From contig JALMQS010000903.1 of the NCBI GenBank assembly GCA_024734495.1, forward strand, positions 124,001 through 188,000: DNA of 64,000 nucleotides. Direction: 5' to 3'. The translations under genes were made by a program, and so were the position numbers. Below, piece by piece: positions 22,686 to 33,105 of this stretch. The notes beneath the pieces were generated by a model, which saw nothing but the letters and a program-made list of their open reading frames with translations, made no database searches and was not told the origin of the DNA. The stretch is from Forficula auricularia. Lineage: Eukaryota; Arthropoda; Insecta; Dermaptera; Forficulidae. How positions within the stretch are numbered: the first letter of the stretch is position 1; each line of letters begins with the position of its first letter.

Positions 22686-23591
22686 CAGGAGAGGATTTAG
22701 GCATGGTCTGTACGCGCTGCAGCCCAGGGCTTAAAAAATAGATAAAAACAATTTAGATACAAAAGCTTTAAATTTATATTTAATGCTACTATACAATTTA
22801 CCATAGAGTAATATAGAGTGGAAGGCTACCGAATATCGAAAAGCGCTCTCTAGCGGCTCGGAGAACATTATTCTTAGTCCTTAAGAGCTATTCAAAGATC
22901 ATAGTCATAGGACATTCAAAGCCTTTGTCATAGATAAAAGATTCATACAGGCTTTGTGCTAAACGTTCATTTAGAAAATTTTCCACACACATACAGATTA
23001 AAATATTATTAAATATGCTTAGTTCTCGACGTCAATGTTTTGTGAAATGGTTACTTTCGCGACACAAAATCAGATAAAGAACATACTTTTTTTAAACGAT
23101 CTAAAAATCCTGAAATGTAAGTACCCTATGTAAAATTAACTAGTAAATTATTTATTTATATGTTAATTCTTTAATAATCTAATTATAGAGATAAAGAGAG
23201 CGGTTCCCGCCATTTTATTGCCCATTCCGAAACGCCAGAGAGCTCTGTATCCCGTATACAGCTAAAATACATTGGCTCCTTATGGAGCTTTCAACTCTAT
23301 ATTACTCTATACAATTTACAAACCTTTTTTCATTTTAACTGTAAATAAAAGTTTGTATATCCAAGTGCATTAATAAAAATGTTCTTCTGTAGCCTATAAT
23401 TTTTCTTATTTGAAAAAAGTAAAAACAAACTAATCTGATAAAATGGTGAAAGAGTCTCCACAACAACTAACCCAACTCGGGTCCCCAAAAGTTAGCGGAC
23501 CCCTTCTGAACGCAGCGTTGGTGAAATTTCGTTGTTATGATAAAATGTGTGTATTGTCTGGAGATCGCGACGCACATTTTGAGAAACGCTG
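22686..23591. mobile_element. Possible hAT element ends around a nested MITE
   Basis: The left end 'caggagaggatttaggcatg' and the right end, in complement 'cagcgtttctcaaaatgtg', both look like hAT-type termini. However, they differ from each other and share no 8-bp duplication, so they may be ends of two different elements. The Mutator-like MITE at 22,803-23,310 lies between them. Confidence 0.3.
22803..23310. mobile_element. Mutator-like MITE with 9-bp target duplication
   Basis: Terminal inverted repeats ATAGAGTAATATAGAGT and its complement enclose 508 bp with no ORF. Directly outside is the 9-bp repeat ACAATTTAC (22,793-22,801 and 23,311-23,319), with one extra C on the left. A 9-bp duplication is typical of Mutator-like transposons. 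The interior has a 'gcgctctctagcggct' block. Confidence 0.7.
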
Positions 23592-23734
23592 ACGTATTTA
23601 ATGCATTTTATCTTAATTACCGAAACTTGATATACTTCGTATTTTGTATCTGATCAATGGTTTTTGCTAATTTTTAAGAAGAAATCACTGAAGGATTTCT
23701 CTATTAGATGCAAATAAACATACACAACACATCT

Positions 23735-24300
23735 TCTATATATATAAAATTAAGGTTTTGTCTGTACATTGCTCCAAATCAGGCCACATTTTGGTTGCAC
23801 ACGTTTCAAGCAAAGTTATGAACGAAAACACCCTCAACAGAATTCCTGTCTGTTTGTACGTTTGTGTGGTTTCACGATTCACGTAAAAACGGCTCAAGGG
23901 ATTATTATGAAATTTCATATTTGGATCAGATGTCTTCTGACTTACGTTTATCGCTATATAACGTTTTGATATTTTGACCCCAAAAGGGGTTTAGAGGGGA
24001 GGGGGGGCGCACGAATGAAAATTATCAAATAACTCCTAAACTATTAACTCTAGGGCAAACCAATTATGAACAAAGTTGTAGGGGATGTGGTGATTTCTGA
24101 CAACTTTTGTTTAAAAAAAACCACCCCAAAAAGGGGGGAGGGTGAAAAAATCTAAATTCTTGCCCTTGGAGCAAGCTCAACCAAATTTTGTATACATATT
24201 CTGTGGGCCTCTAGAGAGCTAGAATTGCAAAAACTAACCACCCAAAATGGGGGAGGGTCAAAAAATGAAAATTGAGGGGTGGGGTCCAGCAAGAGGGCCA
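23735..24300 (+). mobile_element. Helitron-like 5' region
   Basis: 'tctatatatataaaatt' is followed by 'tgtctgtacattgctcc', 'cctgtctgtttgtacg' and 'aaaaacggctcaagggat', a layout common at arthropod Helitron 5' ends. Downstream are G-rich tandem units shared with the poly-C/poly-G family (24,120-24,290). The 3' end is not identified. The base before TC is T rather than A, which weakens the call. Confidence 0.45.
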
Positions 24301-25436
24301 CCGAAGTATATCATATAAATGAATATCAATAAAAAGATTTTGAATATGGTTAAAAATGAAATATTACAACATGTTTTAACAAAACCAAGCTTTTCAAGGT
24401 TATAAAAAAAGTTTAAAAAAAAATTGTGAAAACATTAAAAAAATAAAATAAAAAATTTGCTTCCTTCTTACATTAATGTAAGCTTGAAGGCGTTTATATA
24501 ATAAACGAAATCATGGTTTTGTTCTAATGTTTTTGATTGTTTTAGTAACCATATTCAATATCTTTTTATGCTATTTAATATAGGGTCAATTAAAAAGAAG
24601 ATTTTATATTTATATAAATGAATAAATATTCCTTAAAAGATGAATGAGCCAACTTACAAAGATTCTTTATTAAATTGTTTATACAATTTAAGAGAAAAAA
24701 AACCCAAAAAACAAATAAAGTATCAATAAATAAAGACAAGATGAAAGCCTAACCTTATCTAGACACACGGGAGTGTGTCAGGCAAGTTCGGAAAAACGGG
24801 CGACGCACCGGCCATGTGTATATTTACACGAACCATTTCGAGCTACTTTTGACCTCCCCATAACTCAAAAACTATTAGACTTACACACTTGAAATTTAGC
24901 ATGCCTAATAAGACCAGCTAGAACATCTAGAATCCCAAATTTCATGAATAAATCTCATATAGTTTTTGAGTTATTAACCTCTGAAAAGTGCCATTTTTAA
25001 CACTGTCTGACTGACATATCAAAAACCTAAAGTACTTCTGCTGATCCTAGAATGCTGAAATTTGTCATACTGGTAGAGTTTGGGCTACAATTAAAGAAAA
25101 AAATCGAAAAAGTGAATCTTTCCCTTTTTCAGGACCTAAAATAAAGTAGTGAAATTTATTATATAGGCTTAATTAACATATAGTGGAAATACAATCAAGC
25201 TAGAATTCTGAAATTTGGCATACTGGTAAAGCTTGGAACATTAATAAAGGAGAAAATTGAAAAACCGAAACTTTACCTTCTTCGGGGTCCGAAATGAAGG
25301 GGTGAAATTTATGAAAGACCGACCGGGTTTTTAACAGATATTTTATGAGAAATATTCAATAATTATTAATATAAATGTTAAAATGAAATTATTTAGATAC
25401 ATTAAAGGATAAAACTTGTCAAAAATTATTGATATC

Positions 25437-25933
25437 TGATCAAAAACATAAATGTGAAAAAGGGGCCAAGTTCGGTACCAACGGCTTCGCCGACAAAAGA
25501 GTTGAGATCTAAATGGGTACCAAGTTCAATAGCAGTTGCTTAAATCATAGCTATAGGAATGAACATCGATTCAATTGATTTAAAAGAAAATTTGTTACGT
25601 TCTTTGATATTGAATTTATAACTTGGCAAGTTACAATAGTCAATAAATTACGTTTACGTGATGATATTTAATACAAGCTTGAAATTTAGCTTTGCTAGTT
25701 CTATTTTATAGGTACTACAAACAATTTAGTTAGATATAAAACTTACCAAGCTATAAATTCATTATCAAAGAAATTAACAAATTTTCTATTAAATCAATTG
25801 AAGAACGTTGTACATCCCTATAGCTATGATTTAAGCAACTGCGATGGAACTTGGTACCCGTTTAGATCTCAACTCATTTGTCGGCGAAGCGAACTTGGCT
25901 CCTTTTTCACATTTATGTTTTTGGTCAAATAGT
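25437..25933. repeat. Foldback element, arms about 220 bp
   Basis: The left arm includes 'cataaatgtgaaaaagg', 'gttgagatctaaa', 'gggtaccaagttc' and 'aatcatagctatagg'. The same words are complemented from 25,720 to 25,933. A GC-rich 'cggcttcgccga' lies near the left end. No ORF. It lies in the last intron of the receptor gene. Confidence 0.75.
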
Positions 25934-26169
25934 CTATATCAAGTATAATTAAACATATACATTTATAATATACAAGGTGTATGCTTATTTGCATCAAGCA
26001 GATGACATTCTCATTGATTTCCTCTTAAAAATCAAGAACTCATATAATTTTTTTTCAATTTTATGTTATTTTTTTAATTTGTATTTTATAACTTGTTACT
26101 CAAAAAAATGTAGCTTGTTCATTTTTGAATAATGTTTTAATACCAAACGATTCTTTTTTTCTTTTCCAG

Positions 26170-26517
26170 GAGGAATTAGCCGTACTTTGTGCCAGACTGG
26201 AACTCCTTAGTGCTAGATCCGATGTGCAATCAGACACTTTAATCATTTCCAAAATTTTAGCAATGCAACAAGCTCTTGAATCGACTCCAAGTAAAGAAGT
26301 GGATGCCAATAACACAGCTCCAATTGCTCTCGCCTCGAATTCCAATGAACAACAGACAACTTTACCCTCAAGTTCAACCGGGAATAAAACATCACAACGG
26401 GACAAAAAAGAAAAACGAAGACTCAAACAGCAGATGCGCTCGGGACACGCAAAGACGCATGCGATTGTTATTAATTTAGATGATAGAAATCGATTTACTG
26501 AAGAAGTAACTGTGTGA
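26170..26517 (+). CDS. GPR158-like class C GPCR, last coding exon
   Basis: The acceptor 'cttttccag' joins in phase 0 to EELAVLCARLELLSARSDVQ, a heptad-like stretch predicted to form a short coiled coil, as is common after TM7 in class C receptors. The tail continues with a Ser/Thr/Asn-rich linker and a strongly basic cluster (QRDKKEKRRLKQQMRSGHAK). It ends with 'DRNRFTEEVTV', a residue pattern resembling a class I PDZ ligand (T-x-V). The stop TGA is at 26,515-26,517. The exon encodes 115 residues. The basic cluster could be a membrane-proximal or trafficking signal; that is inference. Confidence 0.85.
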   Translation, partial: EELAVLCARLELLSARSDVQSDTLIISKILAMQQALESTPSKEVDANNTAPIALASNSNEQQTTLPSSSTGNKTSQRDKKEKRRLKQQMRSGHAKTHAIVINLDDRNRFTEEVTV

Positions 26518-26608
26518 ACAATAATTATTGACAACGTTTATAAAATTGATCTTCCAAGTAAGACCGCTTCCAGAAATTTTAGGAATATTTCAAATTTGAT
26601 TTATTTTA

Positions 26609-26614
26609 ATAAAA
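26609..26614 (+). terminator. Poly(A) signal of the GPR158-like gene
   Basis: AATAAA lies 92 bases after the stop codon in AT-rich sequence, a suitable position for 3' end formation. A T-rich stretch follows. Confidence 0.6.
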
Positions 26615-26707
26615 ATACAATTTTTATTCAAATATAATTTGGCTGAATTGGAGTGGGCGGGGCATGTGTAAAGTTTTCCCGGACTAAACATAAATTATAA
26701 TAAATAA

Positions 26708-26998
26708 GAGGCGACTGTGGGTCAGTGGTCAGAGTGTCGGGCCGCTGTACTGAAGTATTCTGGTTCGAGACTGAGTCTCGGCAGATATTTATAGTCGCCT
26801 CCTCTTGGAAAGCAATGACAAACTACCAAGAGTATAATTGCCTAGTCAACCTCTCCAAACTAGCCGTTCGGAACCGGGGTTAAAAAGTAGGTCCCGTATA
26901 TCTGTGTAAAACAGCTAAACACACTCAGCACATGTAAATGTGGAGAGGTGCCGAAACGTCAGGGAGACCTGATATGGCACTTAAAGAAGAAGCATAAA
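26708..26998 (+). mobile_element. tRNA-derived SINE
   Basis: The 5' part has an A-box (TGGGTCAGTGG, about 26,717-26,727) and a B-box (GGTTCGAGAC, about 26,762-26,771), spaced as in a tRNA promoter for RNA polymerase III. The flanks 'aggcgactgtg' and 'tagtcgcct' pair as an acceptor-like stem. A non-tRNA body follows and ends near 'acttaaagaagaagcataa'. It is downstream of the receptor gene on the same strand. Confidence 0.75.
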
Positions 26999-27188
26999 TA
27001 TCTCCTTTATCTATAGGACTAAACACACCCAGGGTTTTCGGTTTTTAAATGTATTGTTGATTAGAGAAAAAAACTTTTGCTAACTTCACACATGGCCCCT
27101 ACACTCCATTTTTACAAACTATAATTTTTATTTATTTTATAACATTTTCCGTTATGGCAATTCTGCATTAGTTGCCTGGGAAATCTAA

Positions 27189-27391
27189 GGGGCAGTTGTA
27201 TGTTGGTAAAGTGTTTGTAAAAGTTGACAAAGGGTAAAACCTTAGAATTCACATTGTGCCCGGCATCCCGGCCAATCAGATGAAAATACGTGTCATCTGA
27301 TTGGCCATCCGGCCGGACACAAGGTGAATTCTAAGGTTTTACCCTTTGTCAACTTTTACAAACACTTTACCAACTAACATACAACTGGCCC
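27189..27391. mobile_element. PIF/Harbinger-like foldback MITE
   Basis: The element is 203 bp and flanked by TAA on both sides (27,186-27,188; 27,392-27,394), the 3-bp target of PIF/Harbinger elements. The arms are about 95 bp and nearly perfect, starting GGGGCAGTTGTATGTTGG. Only about 12 bp separate them. No coding capacity. It could form a very stable hairpin RNA. Confidence 0.8.
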
Positions 27392-27860
27392 TAAATAAAC
27401 AATAAATGCTAAAGCTATGGTCGAAAATCAGGATATGAGTAACATCTATTGAAGATAAATTGAATTAAAGTTTCTGAAAATTGCGAAACTAACCCCTTCA
27501 CCAGGATTATATTTTCTGTGTCACGCTAAATAAAATTATTTTTAAAAAACAATCAACAAAAAACGGATGTTATTCTTTTCTTAGAACCTCATTTGAAGTG
27601 AGAGGATTATCTCAACTGCCAATAGAAAAGAGTACAAAAAAATTCACCCCCTGAGATATTTTGGCAGACAGTTATGGGTGAATAAAATATTTTCTCCCAT
27701 AAAAATAATCGTCTTATTCGTCGTTGGCGAGCGCCTCTATAGCAGTTGCTGTTTTCGCCAATAGCGATGACGTCAGCACACTCAGAGTGTACTAGAATCG
27801 AACCGAAATCACCATTAGAAAACAATTCCTGTTTCCTTTATAAAATTTTGTGTATATCAT

Positions 27861-28115
27861 AAGCCGGATACTGACTGAGGCTATGCTTCGCGAGGCCAGC
27901 CCCTTGAGGCAAATGCCTGGTCGGTCAGTACGTGCCTCGCCCAAGGCAAAAGTGCCCGTTGCCTCGTCTGAGGCTGCCTCGGCCCGATCCATCGGTTCTC
28001 GGTTTTGTGCATGCTCAACGGCGCCTCGGGTCGTTTCCTGCGTTCACTCAGGACAGTTCTGTGGCAAACGCCCGAGGCAGCCTCGCGAGGCTGCTCGCTC
28101 AGTCAGTATCCGGCT
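27861..28115. mobile_element. GC-rich MITE
   Basis: The inverted ends are AGCCGGATACTGACTGAG and its complement. The interior has repeated 'gcctcg(c/g)' words and is far richer in GC and CpG than its surroundings. No ORF is credible, as the open frames here follow from base composition. The contrast suggests a recent arrival or a different mutational history. Confidence 0.7.
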
Positions 28116-28461
28116 ATAGAGATTAGATTCGAATATCAAAAAGAGATTAATTTATTCTTATATAACCATATCAAAATACTTATAAGCAAATATAGATGCA
28201 ATATAATATGAATTCTCTTATATTATATATATAAAATATTCCAAAAGTTTCAGATTTTTCATTAGAAAAATACAAATGATATTGACTTCTGCATTGCATT
28301 GATAAAGATATGATTTTATGAACAAATGAAAAGTATAATTACTAAATTTAATTTCATCAGTGGTTCTTTGTCTATAATATTTACCATATATCTTTTCTTT
28401 TTTATGCTAGGTATTATTTTATTTTATTTTTTAAATTTATTAATTCTTTATTTATTTGCAG

Positions 28462-28542
28462 AAATCGATTGATTCCAAAGACAATCAAGATGAATTATTT
28501 ATTATATTAATATTATGCATATCGCTGTTGGCACTGCAATAG
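28462..28542 (+). CDS. Candidate alternative last exon
   Basis: An acceptor 'tttatttgcag' is followed in phase 0 by 26 codons ending in a stop: KSIDSKDNQDELFIILILCI..., a charged start and a hydrophobic end. Phase 0 matches the donor at 22,289, so it could serve as an alternative to the exon at 26,170 and replace the coiled-coil tail. There is no other evidence. It may be chance in AT-rich DNA. Confidence 0.15.
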   Translation, partial: KSIDSKDNQDELFIILILCISLLALQ

Positions 28543-28829
28543 TGAAAATATTAACAATTTCAAGAGAAAAAAAAATGAAAATCCAATATAGAATATTAAA
28601 CTAAATTTATTGTTATGGAACATCAATTAATGACAACTGAAAAAATTACAGAATATTTATTACAAAAGTATAATGGTACAGATATAAAAAAGTTAACACA
28701 TACATAATCTGGATTGAATATACTTACTTACTGCTTCTTTTAACAATAACGATCAATAATAAGTATTAATGCATAAATAGTTTCGAAGTAAATAATCATT
28801 CATAAAAAACCCAAAGCAAAGTAAAAATA

Positions 28830-29415
28830 AGCTGACGTGTTCTGATGTGGCCATCCACTTGACTTTACCATACAACCTGGCCTCTCACTTATATTTAATA
28901 TTTAATAAAATTATTTATAATCATGTAGGGAGGGGGGGTTAGCTTTTGCATTTTTAGATTACTGTGTGCCCACTGATTATGTAGGTATACAAAATTTGGT
29001 TGAGTTTGCTCAAATAGCCTAGATTTTTAATTTTTAACCCTCCTCCACTCCCCCTTAATTTTGGGTCGATATGCACCAAAATCTAATCAGCTCTTAATCT
29101 CAATGGACCAAAACTACGTGTGAAATTTGGTTTCGATATTCTCACTAGTTTTTAAGCTAGCTCGTGCACAAAAATTTGGTAATGCACAGACTAACTAACT
29201 GACTAACAGACATTTTGACAAAACACTTATTACCTCAAAAAATATAATTTTTTCGATGTTCACTTATTAAAGCTTTTTTGTAGAGCTAAATGGCATGGTT
29301 TCGCTCAATTTTTTAAATCAAAATAGTTTCAGCCTTTTTTGAGATATTTCGAAAAAAAGAAGGAAAAAACACTTTTTTCATGCACGATTACAATACTTGA
29401 CCATACCCTGTATGG
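28830..29415. repeat. Poly-C/poly-G repeat family, copy 3 (inverted)
   Basis: It matches 21,155-21,997 in the opposite orientation. 'tgatgtggccatccactt' is at the left, then 'gttgagtttgctcaaat', 'aaatttggtttcgatatt', and 'gcacgattacaatacttgac' at the right. It has fewer tandem core units than copy 2. No ORF. Confidence 0.7.
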
Positions 29416-29655
29416 TAAAGTAATAAATCGAAAAGTTTATAATTCTCTGTAGACATTTAATCTAAAATATTTTAATTGACTTGTTTTCTGATTTTTTTAT
29501 TATTGATAAAGAGGTAATTTAACTCGAAACATTTTATGCACTAATAAGTACCTTAATGAATGTTTTTAAAATAATTATATTAATTTAGAATAAAATATAT
29601 TCAAGAGGACACTTATTATTTTTTTTTAATACTTAAAAATCTTTATTTATTAAGA

Positions 29656-29683
29656 TTTCTCCTGCAATCGAGGCTTCCTCAGG
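29656..29683 (-). other. Hammerhead-like RNA motif
   Basis: On the - strand it reads CTGAGGA, A, then a hairpin with CCT/AGG pairing, then GAAA, followed by 'ataaataaag'. The middle base of CTGANGA is G here, which is allowed. Confidence 0.35.
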
Positions 29684-29879
29684 CTCAACATCATACATTC
29701 AACAAGTAATAATAGAATTAATATTCTTTGTAATCTTAAATCTCAATATATAAAAATAACCCACACATACATAAACACGACTATAAGTATTGTAGTCAAA
29801 CTATATATCCTCCCAATTGATCTCAATAATTGTATATGAGAGTTAAAGGTTACCGATAGAAAAAGATTCAAATTTTCTA

Positions 29880-30035
29880 AGAAAATCACAAGAGCGTATC
29901 ATTAGATCTGAGTTGGAAAGGATTATTTTTAATTATTCCTGATGATTCCCGAGGTGGTAAAAAACAACCCTTCTGATATATAATTAAAAATAATCAATTC
30001 CACCTCGGATCTAATAGATGACACCCTCTTGATAT
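29880..30035. mobile_element. Foldback element with tRNA-like core remnant
   Basis: The left arm (29,880-29,937) and right arm (29,972-30,035) contain 'tagatctgag', 'ggattatttttaatta' and complements. Between them only 'gattcccgaggtgg' remains, the 3' part of a T-arm/B-box. The right arm shares 'acaacccttctga' with 41,405 and 61,306. So this is a core-deleted member of the tRNA-core foldbacks. Confidence 0.6.
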
Positions 30036-30321
30036 CTTTTTAATATCTATAAAAATAAAAATAAAAAAATGTTATATATTTTTCTTTATTTTTTTTATTT
30101 TATTAAACCAATTATTTTACATGAATTAATGTATACATTGTATTTGAGCTTCGACTTCGGAGATAACTTCCCCACCATCGACTGTCCTTGATCATCTTTT
30201 TAGTCCTTGTTTTTAATAAGAGGAAAAAACTAATTAAATAAAAACCTCTTTTCCGATAATTATTCCAATTCCATATTATTTCCAATCGATCCAAAAAAAT
30301 GTTTTATTAAATTTCTAAAGA

Positions 30322-30655
30322 TATACGAGTAAAAGCATGCTTTGCACGCAGCACACGTTTTGCCGACTCCCAACACTCTTTCGCGGTCAAATTAGAAAAG
30401 TGCCGGACCACTTCATTCGCGAATTCATATATCCCCATGACTTCAAGGAACTGGAACTCTCTCCCAGCCTCTATCTTTCCCAGCACCTATGATCTTCAAA
30501 CCTTCAAAACCAGGGTGCATAGACACCTACATCTACACCCTCTCACTTAAACAACTTTCCCTTCTCTTCGGTAATGCAAGGGTCTTTCGAGATCCATAGG
30601 GGCTACATCTTTACTGGTGCACCCCTTCTTGCATTCGATTGCATTAAAAAAAAAA
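30322..30655 (+). mobile_element. LINE 3' end (Jockey-type), copy 1
   Basis: An open frame to a stop at 30,549 gives the C-terminal end of a Jockey-type reverse transcriptase ORF: 'ACFARSTRFADSQHSFAVK' and 'IPMTSRNWNSLPASIFPSTY', ending in short basic repeats. An untranslated region of about 100 bp and an A-rich tail follow. It is 5'-truncated, as usual for LINEs. Relatives: 31,395, 48,290 (-), 50,465 and 51,165 (-). Confidence 0.8.
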
Positions 30656-30839
30656 AATAACAAAACGTAGAAAAATATTTTACATAGTTTTTACTAACAG
30701 AGCAATCTATACCCGCTTTTCTTAACAGAGTTGTCCTTATTGGACTCAAATTCCTCAATCTATTTACTTTATTAAGGGAGTTTTTTTATAGCTGTAGTAA
30801 TTTATTTGTTTAGGTTTAAAATAAGAGACGTGCAGCTTC

Positions 30840-31020
30840 AATTTTTTTTCTTTTTATTTATTTCTCAATTCCCATTAGCGTTTCTCCCATTGGTTATGGC
30901 TACTACAACTAATTCCCGTTCTGAAGATGGCCATAACCAATGGCCGAAGCGTTGGTGGGAATTGAGAAATAAATAAAAAGAAAAAATTGAAGCTGCACGT
31001 CTCTTATTTTAAACCTAAAC
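30840..31020. repeat. Foldback with hammerhead-like motif
   Basis: The arms 'ataagagacgtgcagcttca' and 'tttctttttatttatttctc' at the left are mirrored at 30,956-31,020. The + strand right arm carries CTGAAGA-T-GGCCA-loop-TGGCC-GAAGC (30,920-30,950), a perfect 5-bp hairpin, followed by 'aataaataaaaag'. The left arm lacks the CTGA part, so only one strand has the full motif. Confidence 0.6.
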
Positions 31021-31203
31021 AAAAAAATCTATTTACTGGATAACTTCACACTTTATGAATTACAAACAATATAGTTTGACTACAAAACTAGTCAAGTTCA
31101 GGCATGTATGGGTGATTTTTAATATAAAATATAAAATAGCAATGTCTGTTTTGAGATTACAAAGAATAATTATTAATTCATTACTTGTGTGTATGTTGTA
31201 GAA

Positions 31204-31244
31204 CCTGAGGATGCTTCGATTGGAGGCGAAACGTTGCTAAATAA
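31204..31244 (+). other. Hammerhead-like RNA motif
   Basis: CTGAGGA, T, a GC-closed loop of about 15 bases, then GAAACGTTGC and 'taaataaac'. The hairpin is weak here, with only two closing G-C pairs, but the order and spacing match the other copies. Confidence 0.35.
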
Positions 31245-31394
31245 ACATTTTATAAGTATTAAAAAAAAATTGTTTCTTATTCCCAAAAAGTAATATTTCA
31301 TTTTACATATTCAAACAGAAAAACAATAATTAATAATCAAGAACATTATATTGCAATTAAACAAATTTGTTCTGCACAAAAAAAATATCTATCT

Positions 31395-31615
31395 ATATTA
31401 CAATTCCTATGACCTCCAGAGACTGGAACTCGCTCCCAGCCACCGTCTTCCCCGTGACTTATAACCTTCAGCTGTTTAAGACCCGTATCCACAGATACCT
31501 TTGACCCCTACCCAGCCCATAAAAACCCTTCTTCTTTTCACGATGTAGGGGCCAACCCAGGCCTTTAGGGGTGCACCTTTTTGGTGTAATTCCTTCTCTC
31601 ATCATTTTCATTAAA
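31395..31615 (+). mobile_element. LINE 3' end (Jockey-type), copy 2
   Basis: A short frame encodes IPMTSRDWNSLPATVFPVTY and ends at a stop at 31,504. A 3' untranslated region with 'tttttggtgtaattcc' and an A-rich tail follow. It is the same family as 30,322, truncated further. Confidence 0.75.
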
Positions 31616-31619
31616 AAAA

Positions 31620-32480
31620 AAATAAAAAATTATCAATCAATGTATAAAACAGATATAAAAAATTTGATCAGCCTATTTTCTAAATTGTGAAAATGTTATT
31701 ATTTTCAGAGGAAAAGCACGGGAACACAGATTTAAGCATATAACTATTTTTAATGATGAAAAATGCACATACAAGCTATTGCAATTCCAACGATGATATA
31801 CTAAATGATTTTTAGTACTAAAAGAAAAGAAATAGAAAACATCGAACATTAAAAAAAATTTCAAAATTATTATAATGATGCAGTTTTGAAAAATTATTCG
31901 AGGATTTATATATAAAATGAGAATACCAATCCAATTTTCTCCTTGCACATTTTTCTCATAACGCACAATTTTATCAATACTTCCATTCAGTCGATATTAT
32001 TCTTTACTCCAAAAAATTTACATATATATTATAAAGACTAATTGTGATTATTTTTTTAAATATATTTTAATTCCACATGTAATGATTCCATATATATATA
32101 TATAATAACTAAAAACCTAAGAAAAGAAAATGGTATGTCATTATTTAAAATACTTTTATCTAAAGATAAAAGTTCATTTTGCCGAATGTAATAGAATTAT
32201 GTTTTCTTGGGTTAAAAAAATCAAGAGTGTGTCTTGTACTAATTTCGAGCTATGGACAATTTTTTATCACTTAACAGAAGAGTTGTATTCAATTCAATTT
32301 CAAATGGTGTAAATACAAAGAATTCTTCTGACATGTAATAAAAATTATCCATAACAACACGAATTGATTAGTGATATTGGGATAAAAGAATTAAAAAAAC
32401 AAACAAATGAAATAAAATGAATCTGGCAGACTAATGGTTTTCTTAAAATAGGGGAATTCAGAAGACTTGATGTACCCCAG
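31620..32480. other. No gene recognised
   Basis: AT-rich sequence with long open frames that have no conserved motif and AT-driven composition (Phe, Ile, Lys, Asn, Tyr). I see no repeats shared with the rest of the window. Confidence 0.4.
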
Positions 32481-32481
32481 T

Positions 32482-32636
32482 CGAGGGGAGAACCGCGATT
32501 GGAATTAGGTGTACACCGTCTTTGGAATTATTTGGAAGTACTTTGGAATTCATTAGATAATTTATTGTCTTCTACTTGGAAATGAAAGTGGAAGTGGAAG
32601 TAGGTGTACACGATTTTAGGTCGCGGTTCTCCCCTC
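32482..32636. mobile_element. Short MITE, copy 1
   Basis: Terminal inverted repeats CGAGGGGAGAACCGCGA and its complement enclose 155 bp. The interior has repeated 'tttggaatt(c/a)' and 'gaagtggaagtaggtgtac' words. A second copy is at 44,495-44,635 with the same ends. TCGA may be the target. Confidence 0.75.
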
Positions 32637-33105
32637 GATCCCAGCTATTTCTTTTATTTTTTACCCGAAACAAACTATTCATGGGATGTTTTTTAATGAT
32701 ATGCTTATAGTTAGGTAAACTTGATCCTTCGTATCTTGAATAAAAAAAACTGAAAAATTTGTTTCTAAATTCATTTACATGACAATAAATATATTTTTCG
32801 GAATTGTTAATGATTTTAGTAAAATATTATTTTTCTTTATAAAAAAAAATTAAAGGTTGTATCAAGATTATTTTATTAGAATTGTTTGATTTCTATGCTA
32901 GAAGGGCTCACACTTTAGTAGTTGAACAATCCAAATGCCAAACCTTCATTCTGGCCAGATGGCTGAGCCCTTAAAGCAAAACTCTCTTGACATGAATTCA
33001 TGTATTATATCTGCACAGAAAAGGAATTTCACTTCAAATGATAAATACCACCATTGTTTCAAATTCTACCTGCTAAATCAGATTTTTTCTTATTATTAAT
33101 ATTAA

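Noticed and set aside
26100..26534. 144-codon open frame on the - strand
   Set aside because: Antisense of the last receptor exon, whose frame, acceptor and tail fit the + strand gene.
27792..28211. Overlapping open frames around the GC-rich MITE
   Set aside because: Same cause: high GC lowers stop frequency on both strands. The inverted ends mark it as a MITE.
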